The position numbers were made by a program, and so were the translations under genes. A stretch of 64,000 nucleotides of DNA from Bradyrhizobium sp. CER78 (GTDB lineage Bacteria; Pseudomonadota; Alphaproteobacteria; Rhizobiales; Xanthobacteraceae): the NCBI RefSeq assembly GCF_029846235.1, contig NZ_JARVWP010000005.1, positions 248,001-312,000 on the forward strand. The letters run 5' to 3'. Positions within the stretch are counted from its first letter, which is position 1. Every line of letters begins with the position of its first letter. This document shows positions 17,775 through 27,027 of the stretch, in pieces. The notes under the pieces were generated by a model. It did not search any database, was not told the DNA's origin, and worked only from the letters and a program-made list of their open reading frames with translations.

Positions 17775-18296
17775 GTGACCAACGATTCCGATCAGGCATG
17801 GGACCGCCATGCGCCGACAAGCCCGATTCCTGCCGCTCGCCGCCGCTGGCCGTGGTTCCTGCTGGTGGTCGTCGTCGCCTGCGCAGGCGCCGGGGGCGTC
17901 TACGCCTGGCCCCAGATCGCACCACTGGTTCCGTCCCTCGGCAACGCGGCAGCCAGCGACAAGGCGGCCGCAGGCGACAAGGAAACATTGCCGGACCTGC
18001 TCGCGACCCAGCAGAAGCTCGAGGATGACATCGGCGGGCTCAGCAAGTCGATGGCCGACCAGCAGGACCAGTTGAAGACCATCGTCGACCAGCTGGCGGC
18101 CCTTACCTCGAAGGTCGACGCGCTACAGCGCCCCGCTCCGGCTTCGATGCCGGCACCGGCGGTCGCCGAGCAGCCGCATGCACCGGTCGCGCAGGCCGCC
18201 CCGAAGCCGCGAAAGCCGCCGGTTCGGGCGCCCAAACCATCAGGTCCGATTTCGACCGGCGGTGCGCCGCTTAGCGTCGCACCCAGCGATCGCTGA
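17775..18296 (+). CDS. Hypothetical single-pass membrane protein with coiled coil
   Basis: A 173-residue protein without a recognised family. Residues 1-24 are polar, then one membrane helix (WPWFLLVVVVACAGAGGVYA) spans about 25-45. A heptad-like stretch follows at about 75-115 (QKLEDDIGGLSKSMADQQDQ onward), and the tail is rich in Pro and Ala. The layout suggests a membrane-anchored periplasmic coiled-coil scaffold. It is divergent from exoD and convergent with the broken binding-protein gene. Confidence 0.65.
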   Translation: MTNDSDQAWDRHAPTSPIPAARRRWPWFLLVVVVACAGAGGVYAWPQIAPLVPSLGNAAASDKAAAGDKETLPDLLATQQKLEDDIGGLSKSMADQQDQLKTIVDQLAALTSKVDALQRPAPASMPAPAVAEQPHAPVAQAAPKPRKPPVRAPKPSGPISTGGAPLSVAPSDR

Positions 18297-18356
18297 GTCG
18301 CAGCGACGCCGTTTCGCGATATGTAGACGGCGTCGCGGCCACGTTTGCGACGGCAA

Positions 18357-19061
18357 TTATTCGCGAGGCCGCTCCATGCCTGCCCGCCTGATGGCCGTGA
18401 GCAAGAGAGAGGTATCCGAGGAAAGGAAATCGATCAGACGCCCGGCCGCTTCAGGCGCGGTGGAGTCGCTGACGACAGCGGCCGTGAAGGTCTGGACAAG
18501 CTGAAGATCCGGAGGCAGCAGACCCGCGACGTCGATGCCGGTCTCCTGCACCAACTCACTGGTCGGCCCGATCGAGAGATTCGCCTTGCCCTCTCGCAGT
18601 GCTGCGGCCGCCTCGGTGCCGCGCGCCTCCAGGGTGAGCGTCACCGTGTCCGGCAGGTTCAGCTTCGGGAAGACCTTGTCGCGGACGAACTGCCCGCTGG
18701 TGCTGCTTGGCGCCACCACCTGTCCTGCGTCGATCAGGGCCTTCCTGAGCGCGGCAGCGCTGCCGATGTCAGGCTTGGGCGAACCCGCCCGAACCGCGGC
18801 GGCGAGAGGCGCTGTCGCCAGGCCAGATTCGGATCCCGCGCGAATCCGGCCGTCTTCGTTCAACCCTCGAAGTCCTTCGCGCGACAGGATCACCACGTCC
18901 GCTTAGGCGCCGTGCGCAAGCTGATGCCGGATGGTTTTCGGGCCGGTGCCCTCCGACGCTCCGGATCCGGTTTCCACCTTGATGCCGCTGCTGCGCTCGA
19001 ATTCGGGCAGCACCTCGCGGTAGACCGCGGCGAAGCCGCCCGAAATGATGACCTTGATCAT
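18357..19061 (-). pseudogene. Molybdate-type ABC substrate-binding protein gene with in-frame stop
   Basis: A single reading frame from ATG 19061 to the stop at 18357 encodes a type 2 periplasmic-binding-protein fold related to ModA-like proteins, but a TAA at 18905-18903 interrupts it at codon 53. The sequence before (VIISGGFAAVYREVLPEFER) and after (ADVVILSREGLRGLNEDGRI) aligns as one continuous family member without any shift. No export signal is apparent, which is common in this subgroup. It lies 17 bp after the hydrolase gene in the same direction. A downstream fragment could start at the GTG at 18896 but would lack the first lobe. Recent loss by point mutation, a sequencing error, or readthrough are the alternatives. 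Confidence 0.75.
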
Positions 19062-19078
19062 ATGGGCGGCCGGTCCGC

Positions 19079-19873
19079 TTATTTCTGCAGGTTCGCGGCG
19101 AACAGCTTGGCTGCCTCGGCCTTGGATTCCTGATCGGCCTTGGCGTCGTATCGGAGCGGCAGGTTGAACTTCTTGCCGAGCTCGGTGGATTCGGGGTTCG
19201 TGAACGCGTGCACGGCGCCGGGATACTCGATGATCCGGTAATCGGCCTTCGCCGCGTCGAAATCCTTCTTCAGCGCGTCGTACTGCTCGCGCTTCACGAA
19301 CGGGTCATCCGCGCCGTTGAGAATCAGGATCTTCGCCTTGACGGTGCCCGGCGCCGGTGCCGGCGTGTTGAGACCGAGCGTTGCGTGGAAGCCTGCAACG
19401 GCGACAAGATCGGCGCCGGTGCGGGCCATGTTCAGCACGACCGCGCCGCCGAAGCAGTAACCGGCTGCGCCGATCCGCTGCGGATTGACGGAAGGCTGCT
19501 TGGCGAGTTGCTCGCGCGCCGCGTTGAAGCGCTGCTCCATCACCTTCGGGTTCTTCATCACCGCCCCGGAGAGCGCGCCGGCGTCCTTCGGGTTGTCGGC
19601 GGTCTTGCCGTCGCCATACATGTCCGCGATGAAGGCGACATAGCCCTGCTCCGCGAACTTGCGCGCCTCATTGTGCATGTGCTGGGTGATGCCCCACCAT
19701 TCGGGCACCATCACGATGCCGGGCCGCTTGGCCTGGGTGGCGTCGTCATAGACCACGAAGCCCTTCATCGTGGTCTCGCCGTCGGAGTAGGTGACCGGCT
19801 CTTCCTTCACCGCAGCTTGCGCGCTCGCGACCATTGCGATGGCGCAAAGTGCTCCCACGATGATCGTTCGCAT
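19079..19873 (-). CDS. Dienelactone hydrolase family protein, exported
   Basis: A 264-residue alpha/beta hydrolase. The start at 19873 has GGGAGG upstream; the signal peptide MRTIIVGALCAIAMVASAQA ends before AVKEE. The cysteine nucleophile is in GAAGYCFGGAVVLNMA near residue 135. The acid and histidine are in LNGADDPFVKREQY and YPGAVHAFTNPES, the usual Cys-Asp-His triad of dienelactone hydrolases. The export signal implies a periplasmic esterase rather than a chlorocatechol-pathway enzyme. It lies 64 bp downstream of fdsA in the same direction. Confidence 0.88.
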   Translation of the reverse strand: MRTIIVGALCAIAMVASAQAAVKEEPVTYSDGETTMKGFVVYDDATQAKRPGIVMVPEWWGITQHMHNEARKFAEQGYVAFIADMYGDGKTADNPKDAGALSGAVMKNPKVMEQRFNAAREQLAKQPSVNPQRIGAAGYCFGGAVVLNMARTGADLVAVAGFHATLGLNTPAPAPGTVKAKILILNGADDPFVKREQYDALKKDFDAAKADYRIIEYPGAVHAFTNPESTELGKKFNLPLRYDAKADQESKAEAAKLFAANLQK

Positions 19874-19937
19874 GCTGACCTCCCGCAGTTTTGGCCGACC
19901 AAGACAGGGCGGCGTATTCACATTCCGTGCCGGACGG

Positions 19938-22724
19938 CTATTCCGCCGCCGTCCGGATATCGATCTTCTCGGCGCGGACCGCGCAGAACTTGAACTCCGG
20001 AATCTTGCCGAACGGATCGAGCGCTGGATTGGTCAAGAGGTTCGCCGCCGCTTCCGCGTAGCAGAACGGCATGAAGACCATGTTCTCGGGCACGTCGCGG
20101 TCGGCGCGCACCTTGACCTCGACCGCGCCGCGGCGGGTCTCGAGCCGGATGAAGTCGCCGGGCGCGAGCCCCTTCTTTCGCATGTCCTTCGGCGTCATGA
20201 ACGCGACCGCCTCGGGCTCGATCTGGTCGAGCACCTGGGCGCGACGCGTCATCGATCCGGTGTGCCAATGTTCCAGCACGCGGCCGGTCGACAGCACCAT
20301 CGGATATTCGTCGTCGGGCAGTTCGTCCGGCGGGATCACCTTCGCCGGCACGATCTTGCCGCGGCCGCTCTCGGTCGGGAAACCTGTCGTGAAGATGATC
20401 TCGTTGCCCGGCTTGTCGGGATCGTCGACCGGATAGGTCACAGCACCCTCGCGCACCAGCCGCTCCCAGGTGATGTTCTTCAGCGACGGCATCAGCTCGG
20501 CCATCTCGGTGAAGACTTCGCCCGGCCCGGAATAATTCCAGGGCAATCCCATCCGCTTGCCGATCTCCTGGATGATCCAGAGATCCTGCCGCGCATCGCC
20601 CGGCGGCTTGATCACCTCGCGCGCCAGTTGGACGCGGCGGTCGGTGTTGGTGAAGGAGCCGGATTTTTCGGCGAACGCCGAGGCCGGCAGGATGACGTCG
20701 GCGTGGAACGCGGTCTCGGTGACGAACAGATCCTGCACGACGAGATGGTCGAGCTTGGCCAGCGCCTCGCGCGCGTGCTGCAAGTCGGGATCGGACATCG
20801 CGGGATTTTCACCCTCGACATACATGCCGTGGATCTCGCCGGCGTGGATCGCGTTCATGATCTCGACCACGGTCAGCCCGCGCACCGGATCGAGCTCCTG
20901 GCCCCACAGCTTTTCGAAGGCGCCGCGCATGTCGTCGCGGCCGACCGGCTGATAGTCGGGCAGGAACATCGGGATCAGGCCGGCGTCGGAGGCGCCCTGC
21001 ACGTTGTTCTGCCCGCGCAGCGGATGCAGCCCGGTGCCGGGACGGCCGACCTGGCCGGTGATCAGCGCCAGCGCAATCAGGCAGCGCGCATTGTCGGTGC
21101 CGTGAACATGCTGGCTGATGCCCATGCCCCAGAAGATGATCGACGACTTGGCGCCGGCGTAGGCGCGCGCGACCTCGCGCAGCGTCTCGGCGGGAATGCC
21201 GCAGATCGGCGACATGCGCTCCGGCGTGAACTCCTGGATCTTGGCCTTCAGCTCGTCATAGCCCTCGGTATAGCCCGCGATGTATTGCTCGTCGGTCAGG
21301 CCTTCGGTGATGATGGTGTGGATCATCGCGTTCAGCATCGCGACGTCGCTGCCGGGCTTGAAGGCGAGGTGCTGCGTGGCATGGCGCGACAGTGTCTGCC
21401 GGCGCGGGTCCATCACGTAGAGCTTGGCGCCGCGCTTGGCGGCGTTCTTGATGTAGGTCGCAGCGACCGGATGGTTAATGGTCGGATTGGCGCCGATCAC
21501 CCAGATCACTTCCGCATCGGCCGCGGCCGAAAACGGCGCCGACACCGCACCCGAACTCAATCCTTCGAACAGCGCCGCCACCGACGAGGCGTGGCACAGC
21601 CGCGTGCAGTGATCGACATTGTTGGAGCCGAAGCCGGTGCGCACCAGCTTCTGGAACAGATAGGCTTCCTCGTTGGAGCCCTTGGCCGAGCCGAACCCGG
21701 CGAGCGCCTTGGCGCCCTTTTCATCGCGGATTTTCGTCAGGCCCTTCGCGGCGAGATCGAGCGCCTCCTCCCACGTCGCTTCGCGGAAATGCGTGTAGGG
21801 ATTGGCCGGATCGACCTGGTCGTTGGCGTCCTTCTTGACGCCGGGCAGCCGTACCAGCGGCTTGGTCAGGCGATTGGGGTGATGGATGTAGTCGAAGCCG
21901 AAGCGGCCCTTGACGCAGAGCCGGTTGTGATTGGCGGGACCATCGCGGCCCTCCGCGTAGATCACCTTCTCGTCCTTGACCTCGTAGGTGACCTGGCAGC
22001 CGACGCCGCAATACGGGCACAGCGAATCCACCTTCCGATCGGGCCAGGTGACCCGGGTCTGCTTGTCGTCGAGCATCACGGCCGGCATCAGCGCGCCGGT
22101 CGGGCAGGCCTGCACGCATTCGCCGCAGGCCACGCACGTCGACTCGCCCATCGGGTCGTCGAAGTCGAACACGATTTTCGAGTCGTGATTACGATAGGCC
22201 ATGCCGATCACGTCGTTGACCTGCACCTCGCGGCACGCCCGCACGCACAGGCCGCACTGGATGCAGGCGTCGAGATTGACGCGCATCGCCGGATGGCTGG
22301 TGTCGGCATGCCAACGCTCGGCCGCGGGGAAGCGGCTTTCGGTGACGCCGGTCTTCTCGGCCCAGTGCCAGAATTTCGAGTCCGGATCGTGCGACGTCTC
22401 GCGCGCCGGCTGGTCCGCGACGAGCAGCTCCATCACCATCTTCTGCGCCGCGACGGCGCGCTGGCTCGCCGACTTCACCTTCATGCCGACCGTCGGCGTC
22501 CGCTTGCAGGATGCCGCCAGCACGCGCTCGCCTTCGATCTCGACCATGCAGGCGCGGCAATTGCCGTCCGGCCGATAGTCCGGCGCGGGCGAATAGCAGA
22601 GATGCGGGATCTCGGTGCCCTGCCGCTTGGCGACCTGCCAGATGGTTTCGCCGGCCCGCGCCTCGACCTGGTGGCCGTCGAGTTCGAACTGAATGATCTG
22701 GCCGGAGTTCTGATGGTTGCTCAT
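19938..22724 (-). CDS. fdsA: NAD-dependent formate dehydrogenase, alpha (catalytic) subunit
   Basis: A 928-residue soluble formate dehydrogenase subunit oxidising formate to CO2. The N-terminus is NuoG-like: a [2Fe-2S] site (HLCYSPAPDYRPDGNCRACM), an additional cluster region near HWAEKTG, and two [4Fe-4S] ferredoxin motifs (CIQCGLCVRACREV near 154, CVACGECVQACPTG near 197). The bis-MGD domain follows, with CPYCGVGCQVTY near 236 and CVKG at 270. The Mo ligand is Cys377 in VDHCTRLCHASSV, followed by the conserved His378, so this is the cysteine (not selenocysteine) form. It follows fdsB after 36 bp. Maturation factors moeA, fdhD and mobA are next door. Confidence 0.95.
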   Translation of the reverse strand: MSNHQNSGQIIQFELDGHQVEARAGETIWQVAKRQGTEIPHLCYSPAPDYRPDGNCRACMVEIEGERVLAASCKRTPTVGMKVKSASQRAVAAQKMVMELLVADQPARETSHDPDSKFWHWAEKTGVTESRFPAAERWHADTSHPAMRVNLDACIQCGLCVRACREVQVNDVIGMAYRNHDSKIVFDFDDPMGESTCVACGECVQACPTGALMPAVMLDDKQTRVTWPDRKVDSLCPYCGVGCQVTYEVKDEKVIYAEGRDGPANHNRLCVKGRFGFDYIHHPNRLTKPLVRLPGVKKDANDQVDPANPYTHFREATWEEALDLAAKGLTKIRDEKGAKALAGFGSAKGSNEEAYLFQKLVRTGFGSNNVDHCTRLCHASSVAALFEGLSSGAVSAPFSAAADAEVIWVIGANPTINHPVAATYIKNAAKRGAKLYVMDPRRQTLSRHATQHLAFKPGSDVAMLNAMIHTIITEGLTDEQYIAGYTEGYDELKAKIQEFTPERMSPICGIPAETLREVARAYAGAKSSIIFWGMGISQHVHGTDNARCLIALALITGQVGRPGTGLHPLRGQNNVQGASDAGLIPMFLPDYQPVGRDDMRGAFEKLWGQELDPVRGLTVVEIMNAIHAGEIHGMYVEGENPAMSDPDLQHAREALAKLDHLVVQDLFVTETAFHADVILPASAFAEKSGSFTNTDRRVQLAREVIKPPGDARQDLWIIQEIGKRMGLPWNYSGPGEVFTEMAELMPSLKNITWERLVREGAVTYPVDDPDKPGNEIIFTTGFPTESGRGKIVPAKVIPPDELPDDEYPMVLSTGRVLEHWHTGSMTRRAQVLDQIEPEAVAFMTPKDMRKKGLAPGDFIRLETRRGAVEVKVRADRDVPENMVFMPFCYAEAAANLLTNPALDPFGKIPEFKFCAVRAEKIDIRTAAE

Positions 22725-22760
22725 TCGAATCCTCGTCGAAATTCGCCCTGCTCGCGCCGC

Positions 22761-24473
22761 CTATTCGGCGGCTTGCTGCGGATGAAAGCCGTCCGGAAAA
22801 TACTTGATCACCGAGGTCAGCGGATTGGAGGCCGCCTGCCCGAGGCCACAGATCGACGCGTCGCGCATCGCCTGGCTCAATTGGTCGAGCAGTTCCTTGT
22901 TCCAGACCGGCTGCTGCATCAACAGCGCCGCCTTCTCGGTTCCGGCGCGGCAGGGCGTGCATTGCCCGCAGCTCTCGTCCTCGAAGAACTTCATCAGGTT
23001 CAGCGCGGCCTCCCTGACGTCATCGGCCTGCGAGAGCACGACCACGGCGGCGGAGCCGATGAAGCAGCCGTATTTCTCCAGCGTGCCGAAATCGAGCGGG
23101 ATGTCGTCCATCGAGGCCGGCAGGATGCCGCCGGATGCGCCGCCCGGCAGGTAGGCCTGCAGGGTGTGCCCGTCAGCCATGCCGCCGCAGAACTCGTCGA
23201 TCAGTTCGCGCAAGGTAATGCCGGCCGGCGCGAGCTTGACGCCGGGATCCTTGACGCGGCCCGACACCGAGAAGCTGCGCAGACCGTGGCGTTCGTTGCG
23301 GCCGTGGCTCTTCCACCAGTCGGCGCCCTTCTCGACGATGTCGCGCACCCACCACAACGTCTCGATGTTGTTGATCAGCGTCGGCAGGCCGAACAGCCCG
23401 ACCTGGAACGGATATGGCGGCTTGTGCCGCGGCAGGCCGCGCTTGCCCTCGAGCGATTCCAGCAGCGAGGATTCCTCGCCGCAGATATAGGCGCCGGCGC
23501 CGCGCCGCATGTGCAGCACAGGACCGCCCGGCGGCAGCTTGGCGATCTCGCGCGCGAGGATCTCGCGGCAGGCCGGGTATTCGTCGCGGATGTAGATGTA
23601 GATTTCGGGCGCCTCGACCACGTGCGCGCCGATCAGCATGCCCTCGAGGAAGCGATGCGGATCGGTCTCGAGATAATACCGGTCCTTGAACGTGCCGGGC
23701 TCGCCCTCGTCGCCGTTGACCGCCATCAGCCGCGGACCGGATTCGCCGAGCACGGCGCGCCATTTGCGGCCGGTCGGGAAACCGGCGCCGCCGAGACCAC
23801 GCAGCGAGGCATCGTCGAGCGCCTTCAGCAGGTCTTCGCGCGGCAACTCGCCGGAGCGCAGCCGCGTCAACAGTTTGTAGCCGCCGCCGGCGACATAGGC
23901 GTCGTAGTCGACGTAAGGCGACAGATGCACATGGGTGTCGCCGCTCTTCGCCGCCGCGAGCACATTGGTGACGGTCGCATGGTCGACGAAGTTGTGGCCG
24001 ACCTCCGCTGCGGGCGCGGTGTCGCAGCGGCCGACGCACGGCGCCCGCACCACGCGGATGCCGGGACCGGCGCCGTCCTGGAGGTCCTTCAAAAGCTTCT
24101 CGCCGCCGAGCATCGCGCAGGTCAGAGAATCGCAGACGCGCACAGTGAGCGGCGCGATGTCGGGCTCGCCCTCCTTCACGATATCGAAATGCGCGTAGAA
24201 GGTGGCGGTTTCGAACACTTCGGCGAATGAGAGCTTCATCTCGTCGGCGAGTGCCGCAAGATGCGCCGCCGAGATCTGATGGTACGTGTCCTGGATCAGG
24301 TGAAGGTACTCAATCAGCAGGTCGCGCCGCCGCGGCCGGTCGGCGAGCAGCGCCTCGATCTCATGCGCGGCCACGGGGTCGACCTGGCGTCCCTTCGGGG
24401 TGGCCTTCGCCCGCTTCCTCCCCTGTCCGGGATGCTCGAACGCGCGGACCTTGTGAACGTCGCCTTGGCTCAT
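22761..24473 (-). CDS. fdsB: Formate dehydrogenase beta subunit with fused gamma (NuoE-NuoF type) domain
   Basis: A 570-residue diaphorase subunit. The ATG at 24473 is preferred over 24569 because family similarity begins there. Residues about 25-180 form a NuoE/FdsG-like thioredoxin-fold [2Fe-2S] domain with four cysteines (VCDSLTC and APCVGRC). Residues about 200-560 are NuoF/FdsB-like: GLGGAGFPTGRKW for nucleotide and FMN binding, AVNGDEGEPGTFKDR, and a [4Fe-4S] motif CGQCTPCRAG with a later Cys in SICGLGQ. It carries electrons from FdsA to NAD+. In FdsGBA enzymes of Rhodobacter and Cupriavidus, G and B are separate; here they are one chain. Confidence 0.93.
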   Translation of the reverse strand: MSQGDVHKVRAFEHPGQGRKRAKATPKGRQVDPVAAHEIEALLADRPRRRDLLIEYLHLIQDTYHQISAAHLAALADEMKLSFAEVFETATFYAHFDIVKEGEPDIAPLTVRVCDSLTCAMLGGEKLLKDLQDGAGPGIRVVRAPCVGRCDTAPAAEVGHNFVDHATVTNVLAAAKSGDTHVHLSPYVDYDAYVAGGGYKLLTRLRSGELPREDLLKALDDASLRGLGGAGFPTGRKWRAVLGESGPRLMAVNGDEGEPGTFKDRYYLETDPHRFLEGMLIGAHVVEAPEIYIYIRDEYPACREILAREIAKLPPGGPVLHMRRGAGAYICGEESSLLESLEGKRGLPRHKPPYPFQVGLFGLPTLINNIETLWWVRDIVEKGADWWKSHGRNERHGLRSFSVSGRVKDPGVKLAPAGITLRELIDEFCGGMADGHTLQAYLPGGASGGILPASMDDIPLDFGTLEKYGCFIGSAAVVVLSQADDVREAALNLMKFFEDESCGQCTPCRAGTEKAALLMQQPVWNKELLDQLSQAMRDASICGLGQAASNPLTSVIKYFPDGFHPQQAAE

Positions 24474-24523
24474 GAATCCTCGCCTTGAAACCTCGTTCTG
24501 GAACCCAGCTTCGCGCGATTTGC

Positions 24524-24539
24524 GTTGGTTCAACCCAAC
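24524..24539. promoter_or_regulatory. Dyad upstream of fdsB (candidate regulator site)
   Basis: GTTGG (24524-24528) is mirrored by CCAAC (24535-24539), with an overlapping inner GGTT/AACC pair, about 50 bp before the fdsB start. It lies in the 232-bp gap after moeA, where the fds promoter is expected. Confidence 0.3.
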
Positions 24540-24705
24540 TCTATTCTCTGGCATGCCACAGGCAAGCATATTTAGAACGCCTCTAGCAGCGTCGAGTTGC
24601 CACGCAGGCCGTTGTTAATGTTTGCCTATCGGGCGATCTGTCTTTCAAATCGCGCGTGGGCAGCTAGGGCTCGGCTCGCGCGATCGCGACCGCGAGTCCC
24701 TGCTC

Positions 24706-25959
24706 TCACAGCAGGTCGGCGTAGCCGAGAAAGCCGACGGCATCGCCCGGTTCGACCCGCACGATGGTTTCGCCGAGTTCGATCAGTCCATCCGTCTCGA
24801 CCAGCGACGACAGCAGGCCGGCTCCTTCGCGGGGGAACTTGGTCGCCTCCAGCGCACAGTCCGCCGCCCGTCGCAGCGAGGCGCGGACATATTCGCGCCG
24901 GCCGCTCTTCTTCTTGTAGCTGAAGGCCGCCCGCACCGGCATCGGCAGCAGCGGAGACGGCACGGCACCCGCGAGCGCCAGCACGGTCGGCCGCACCACG
25001 TGCACGAAGGTGACGAAGCTCGCCACGGGATTGCCGGGCAAGCCGATCAGCGGCGTGCCGTCGATGATTCCCATCGCCACCGGACGGCCCGGCTTGATCG
25101 CCATCCGCCACAGCACCAGCGAGCCGGCCTGCTCGATGCCCGCCTTGACGTGGTCCTCCTCGCCGGTCGAGACGCCGCCGGTGGTCAGGATCAGGTCGTA
25201 GCTGCGTGCGACCTGTTTGAGCGCCGCGGCAAGCCCGGCCCGCTCGTCGCGCAGGATGCCGAGATCGCCGACCTCGCAGCCGAGCCTGCGCAACATCGCC
25301 ATCAGCATGAAGCGGTTGGAATCGAACAGCTGCGCCTCGGCACGCGCGCTCCCCGGCGCGGCCAGCTCGTCGCCGGTCGAGAACACCCCGACGCGAAGCC
25401 GCCGCACCACGTCGAGCGTCGTGAGTCCGAACGCCGCGGCGACGGCGATGTCCTGCGGGCGCAGGCGCCGGCCCGACGCCAATGTGACATGGCCGCGTGC
25501 AATATCCTCGCCGGCCGGCCGCACATTGGCGCCGGCCTTCAGACCGGGCGGCAGGACCACGTTGCCGGAATCGTCGATCCGCACGTCTTCCTGCATGAAC
25601 ACGGTGTCGGTGCAACCGGGCATCGGCGCACCAGTGAAGATCCGCACCGCGTGGCCGGGCCGCGCGGGCTGCGCCGGCGCACCCGCCTGCACGCGTCCGG
25701 CGATAGGGAACGCGCGTTCGGCGCCTGCCGGCAGGTCCTTGGCTGACACCGCATAGCCGTCGACGGCGGAATTCATGAAGGGCGGCAGCGGCAGCGGCGC
25801 GGCGATGTCGCCGGCCAGGATGCGTCCGTCCGCGTCCACCAACGCAACGGCCTCGGTCTCGCCGACCGGCTTGACGCGCGCGGCGATGATCGCGACGGCC
25901 TCGTCGACCGACATCATCGGCCCGCCGAATGCGAAGCAGTCGTCCGAAAGCTGCGCCAT
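24706..25959 (-). CDS. moeA: Molybdopterin molybdotransferase MoeA
   Basis: A 417-residue enzyme that inserts molybdate into adenylylated molybdopterin. The ATG at 25959 precedes AQLSDDCFAFGG; a longer frame to 26082 is not supported. The family motifs are clear: PPFMNSAVDGYAVSA near residue 57, VFSTGDEL, the TTGGVSTGEEDH active-site loop near 245, and LIGLPGNPVASFVTF near 290. The C-terminal domain IV is present, so length is normal. It lies upstream of fdsB in the same direction with a 232-bp gap and is divergent from fdhD, grouping cofactor synthesis with the enzyme that needs it. Confidence 0.94.
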   Translation of the reverse strand: MAQLSDDCFAFGGPMMSVDEAVAIIAARVKPVGETEAVALVDADGRILAGDIAAPLPLPPFMNSAVDGYAVSAKDLPAGAERAFPIAGRVQAGAPAQPARPGHAVRIFTGAPMPGCTDTVFMQEDVRIDDSGNVVLPPGLKAGANVRPAGEDIARGHVTLASGRRLRPQDIAVAAAFGLTTLDVVRRLRVGVFSTGDELAAPGSARAEAQLFDSNRFMLMAMLRRLGCEVGDLGILRDERAGLAAALKQVARSYDLILTTGGVSTGEEDHVKAGIEQAGSLVLWRMAIKPGRPVAMGIIDGTPLIGLPGNPVASFVTFVHVVRPTVLALAGAVPSPLLPMPVRAAFSYKKKSGRREYVRASLRRAADCALEATKFPREGAGLLSSLVETDGLIELGETIVRVEPGDAVGFLGYADLL

Positions 25960-26142
25960 TGTCTCTCTCAGTGCTCGGCCATCGACAAGATGTGTTCGAC
26001 CCGGATCGCGAACTGCGGCGTTACTCCAAAGCCGGACCATCCGTGGCAGTTCCGGCGAAGCGGCGGAGAGTGGCCAGTCCATCTCCGATCGTGCTTATAT
26101 CCCCAGCTCCATTGCCATGTGAACCCATTGGGACTGCGACCT

Positions 26143-27027
26143 GTGACCGCGAAAACCACCGCTCCCATCATTGTTCCAGACCCGGACGATCTGCGGCTGA
26201 CGGAGCGCGTGGTCGGCGTCGACCAGACCGGCGCGCGGACCGAGATCAAGGTACCGGTCGAGCGGCCGTTGACGCTGTATCTCAACGCGCAGGAGATCGT
26301 CACGATGATGACGATCAACGACTATCCCGAATACCTCGCGCTCGGTTACCTGCTCAACCAGAACATGCTCAAATACGACGACGTCGTCACCGAGGTCGAA
26401 TATGACGACGATCTCGAGGTCGTCGTGGTGCGCACCGCACACCACACCAATTTCGAGGCGAAGCTGAAGAAGCGCACGCAGACCTCGGGCTGCGCCCAGG
26501 GCACGGCGTTCGGCGACCTGCTCGAGGCCGTCGAGAAAGTCGCGCTGCCGAAGGCCGAATTGCGCACCTCCTGGCTCTACCAGATGACGCACACCATCAA
26601 CACGATGCCGTCGCTCTATCTGGAAGCGGGCGCGATCCACGGCTGCGTGTTGTGCAAGGAGAGCACGCCGGTGTGCTACACCGAGGATGTCGGCCGCCAC
26701 AACGCCGTCGACAAGATCGCGGGCTGGATCTATCGCCACAATGTCGATCCTTCCGACAAGATCCTCTACACCACCGGGCGGCTGACCTCCGAGATGGTGA
26801 TCAAGACGGTGCGGATGGGCATCCCCATCCTGGTCTCGCGCTCCGGATTCACCGCATGGGGCGTCGATCTGGCGCGGCAGGTCGGATTGACGCTGGTCGG
26901 GCGCGCCCGCGGCAAGCGCTTCATCGCGCTGTCGGGCCAGGAGCGCATCGTCTACGACCAGAACCTCGACTATGTCGAAGAAGAATCGATGCGCCACAAA
27001 CGCAAGGGCGAGACCGACCATGACTGA
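26143..27027 (+). CDS. fdhD: Formate dehydrogenase accessory sulfurtransferase FdhD
   Basis: A 294-residue protein if the GTG at 26143 is used. GTG at 26119 is an alternative; the frame is open back to 25990 but that part is not family-like. FdhD moves sulfur from a cysteine desulfurase to the Mo cofactor, which formate dehydrogenases require. Visible family segments: [36 protein letters not shown] and [20 protein letters not shown]. The active cysteine region reads [11 protein letters not shown] with one Cys rather than the CxxC of E. coli FdhD. A second Cys cluster [14 protein letters not shown] is unusual. The mobA start overlaps its end by 8 bp. Confidence 0.92.
   Translation: MTAKTTAPIIVPDPDDLRLTERVVGVDQTGARTEIKVPVERPLTLYLNAQEIVTMMTINDYPEYLALGYLLNQNMLKYDDVVTEVEYDDDLEVVVVRTAHHTNFEAKLKKRTQTSGCAQGTAFGDLLEAVEKVALPKAELRTSWLYQMTHTINTMPSLYLEAGAIHGCVLCKESTPVCYTEDVGRHNAVDKIAGWIYRHNVDPSDKILYTTGRLTSEMVIKTVRMGIPILVSRSGFTAWGVDLARQVGLTLVGRARGKRFIALSGQERIVYDQNLDYVEEESMRHKRKGETDHD

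Noticed and set aside
19791..24230. A 1479-codon plus-strand frame opposite fdsA and fdsB
   Set aside because: Very long but made of His/Arg/Gly/Ala-rich sequence with no family similarity. It is the complement of two clear formate dehydrogenase genes.
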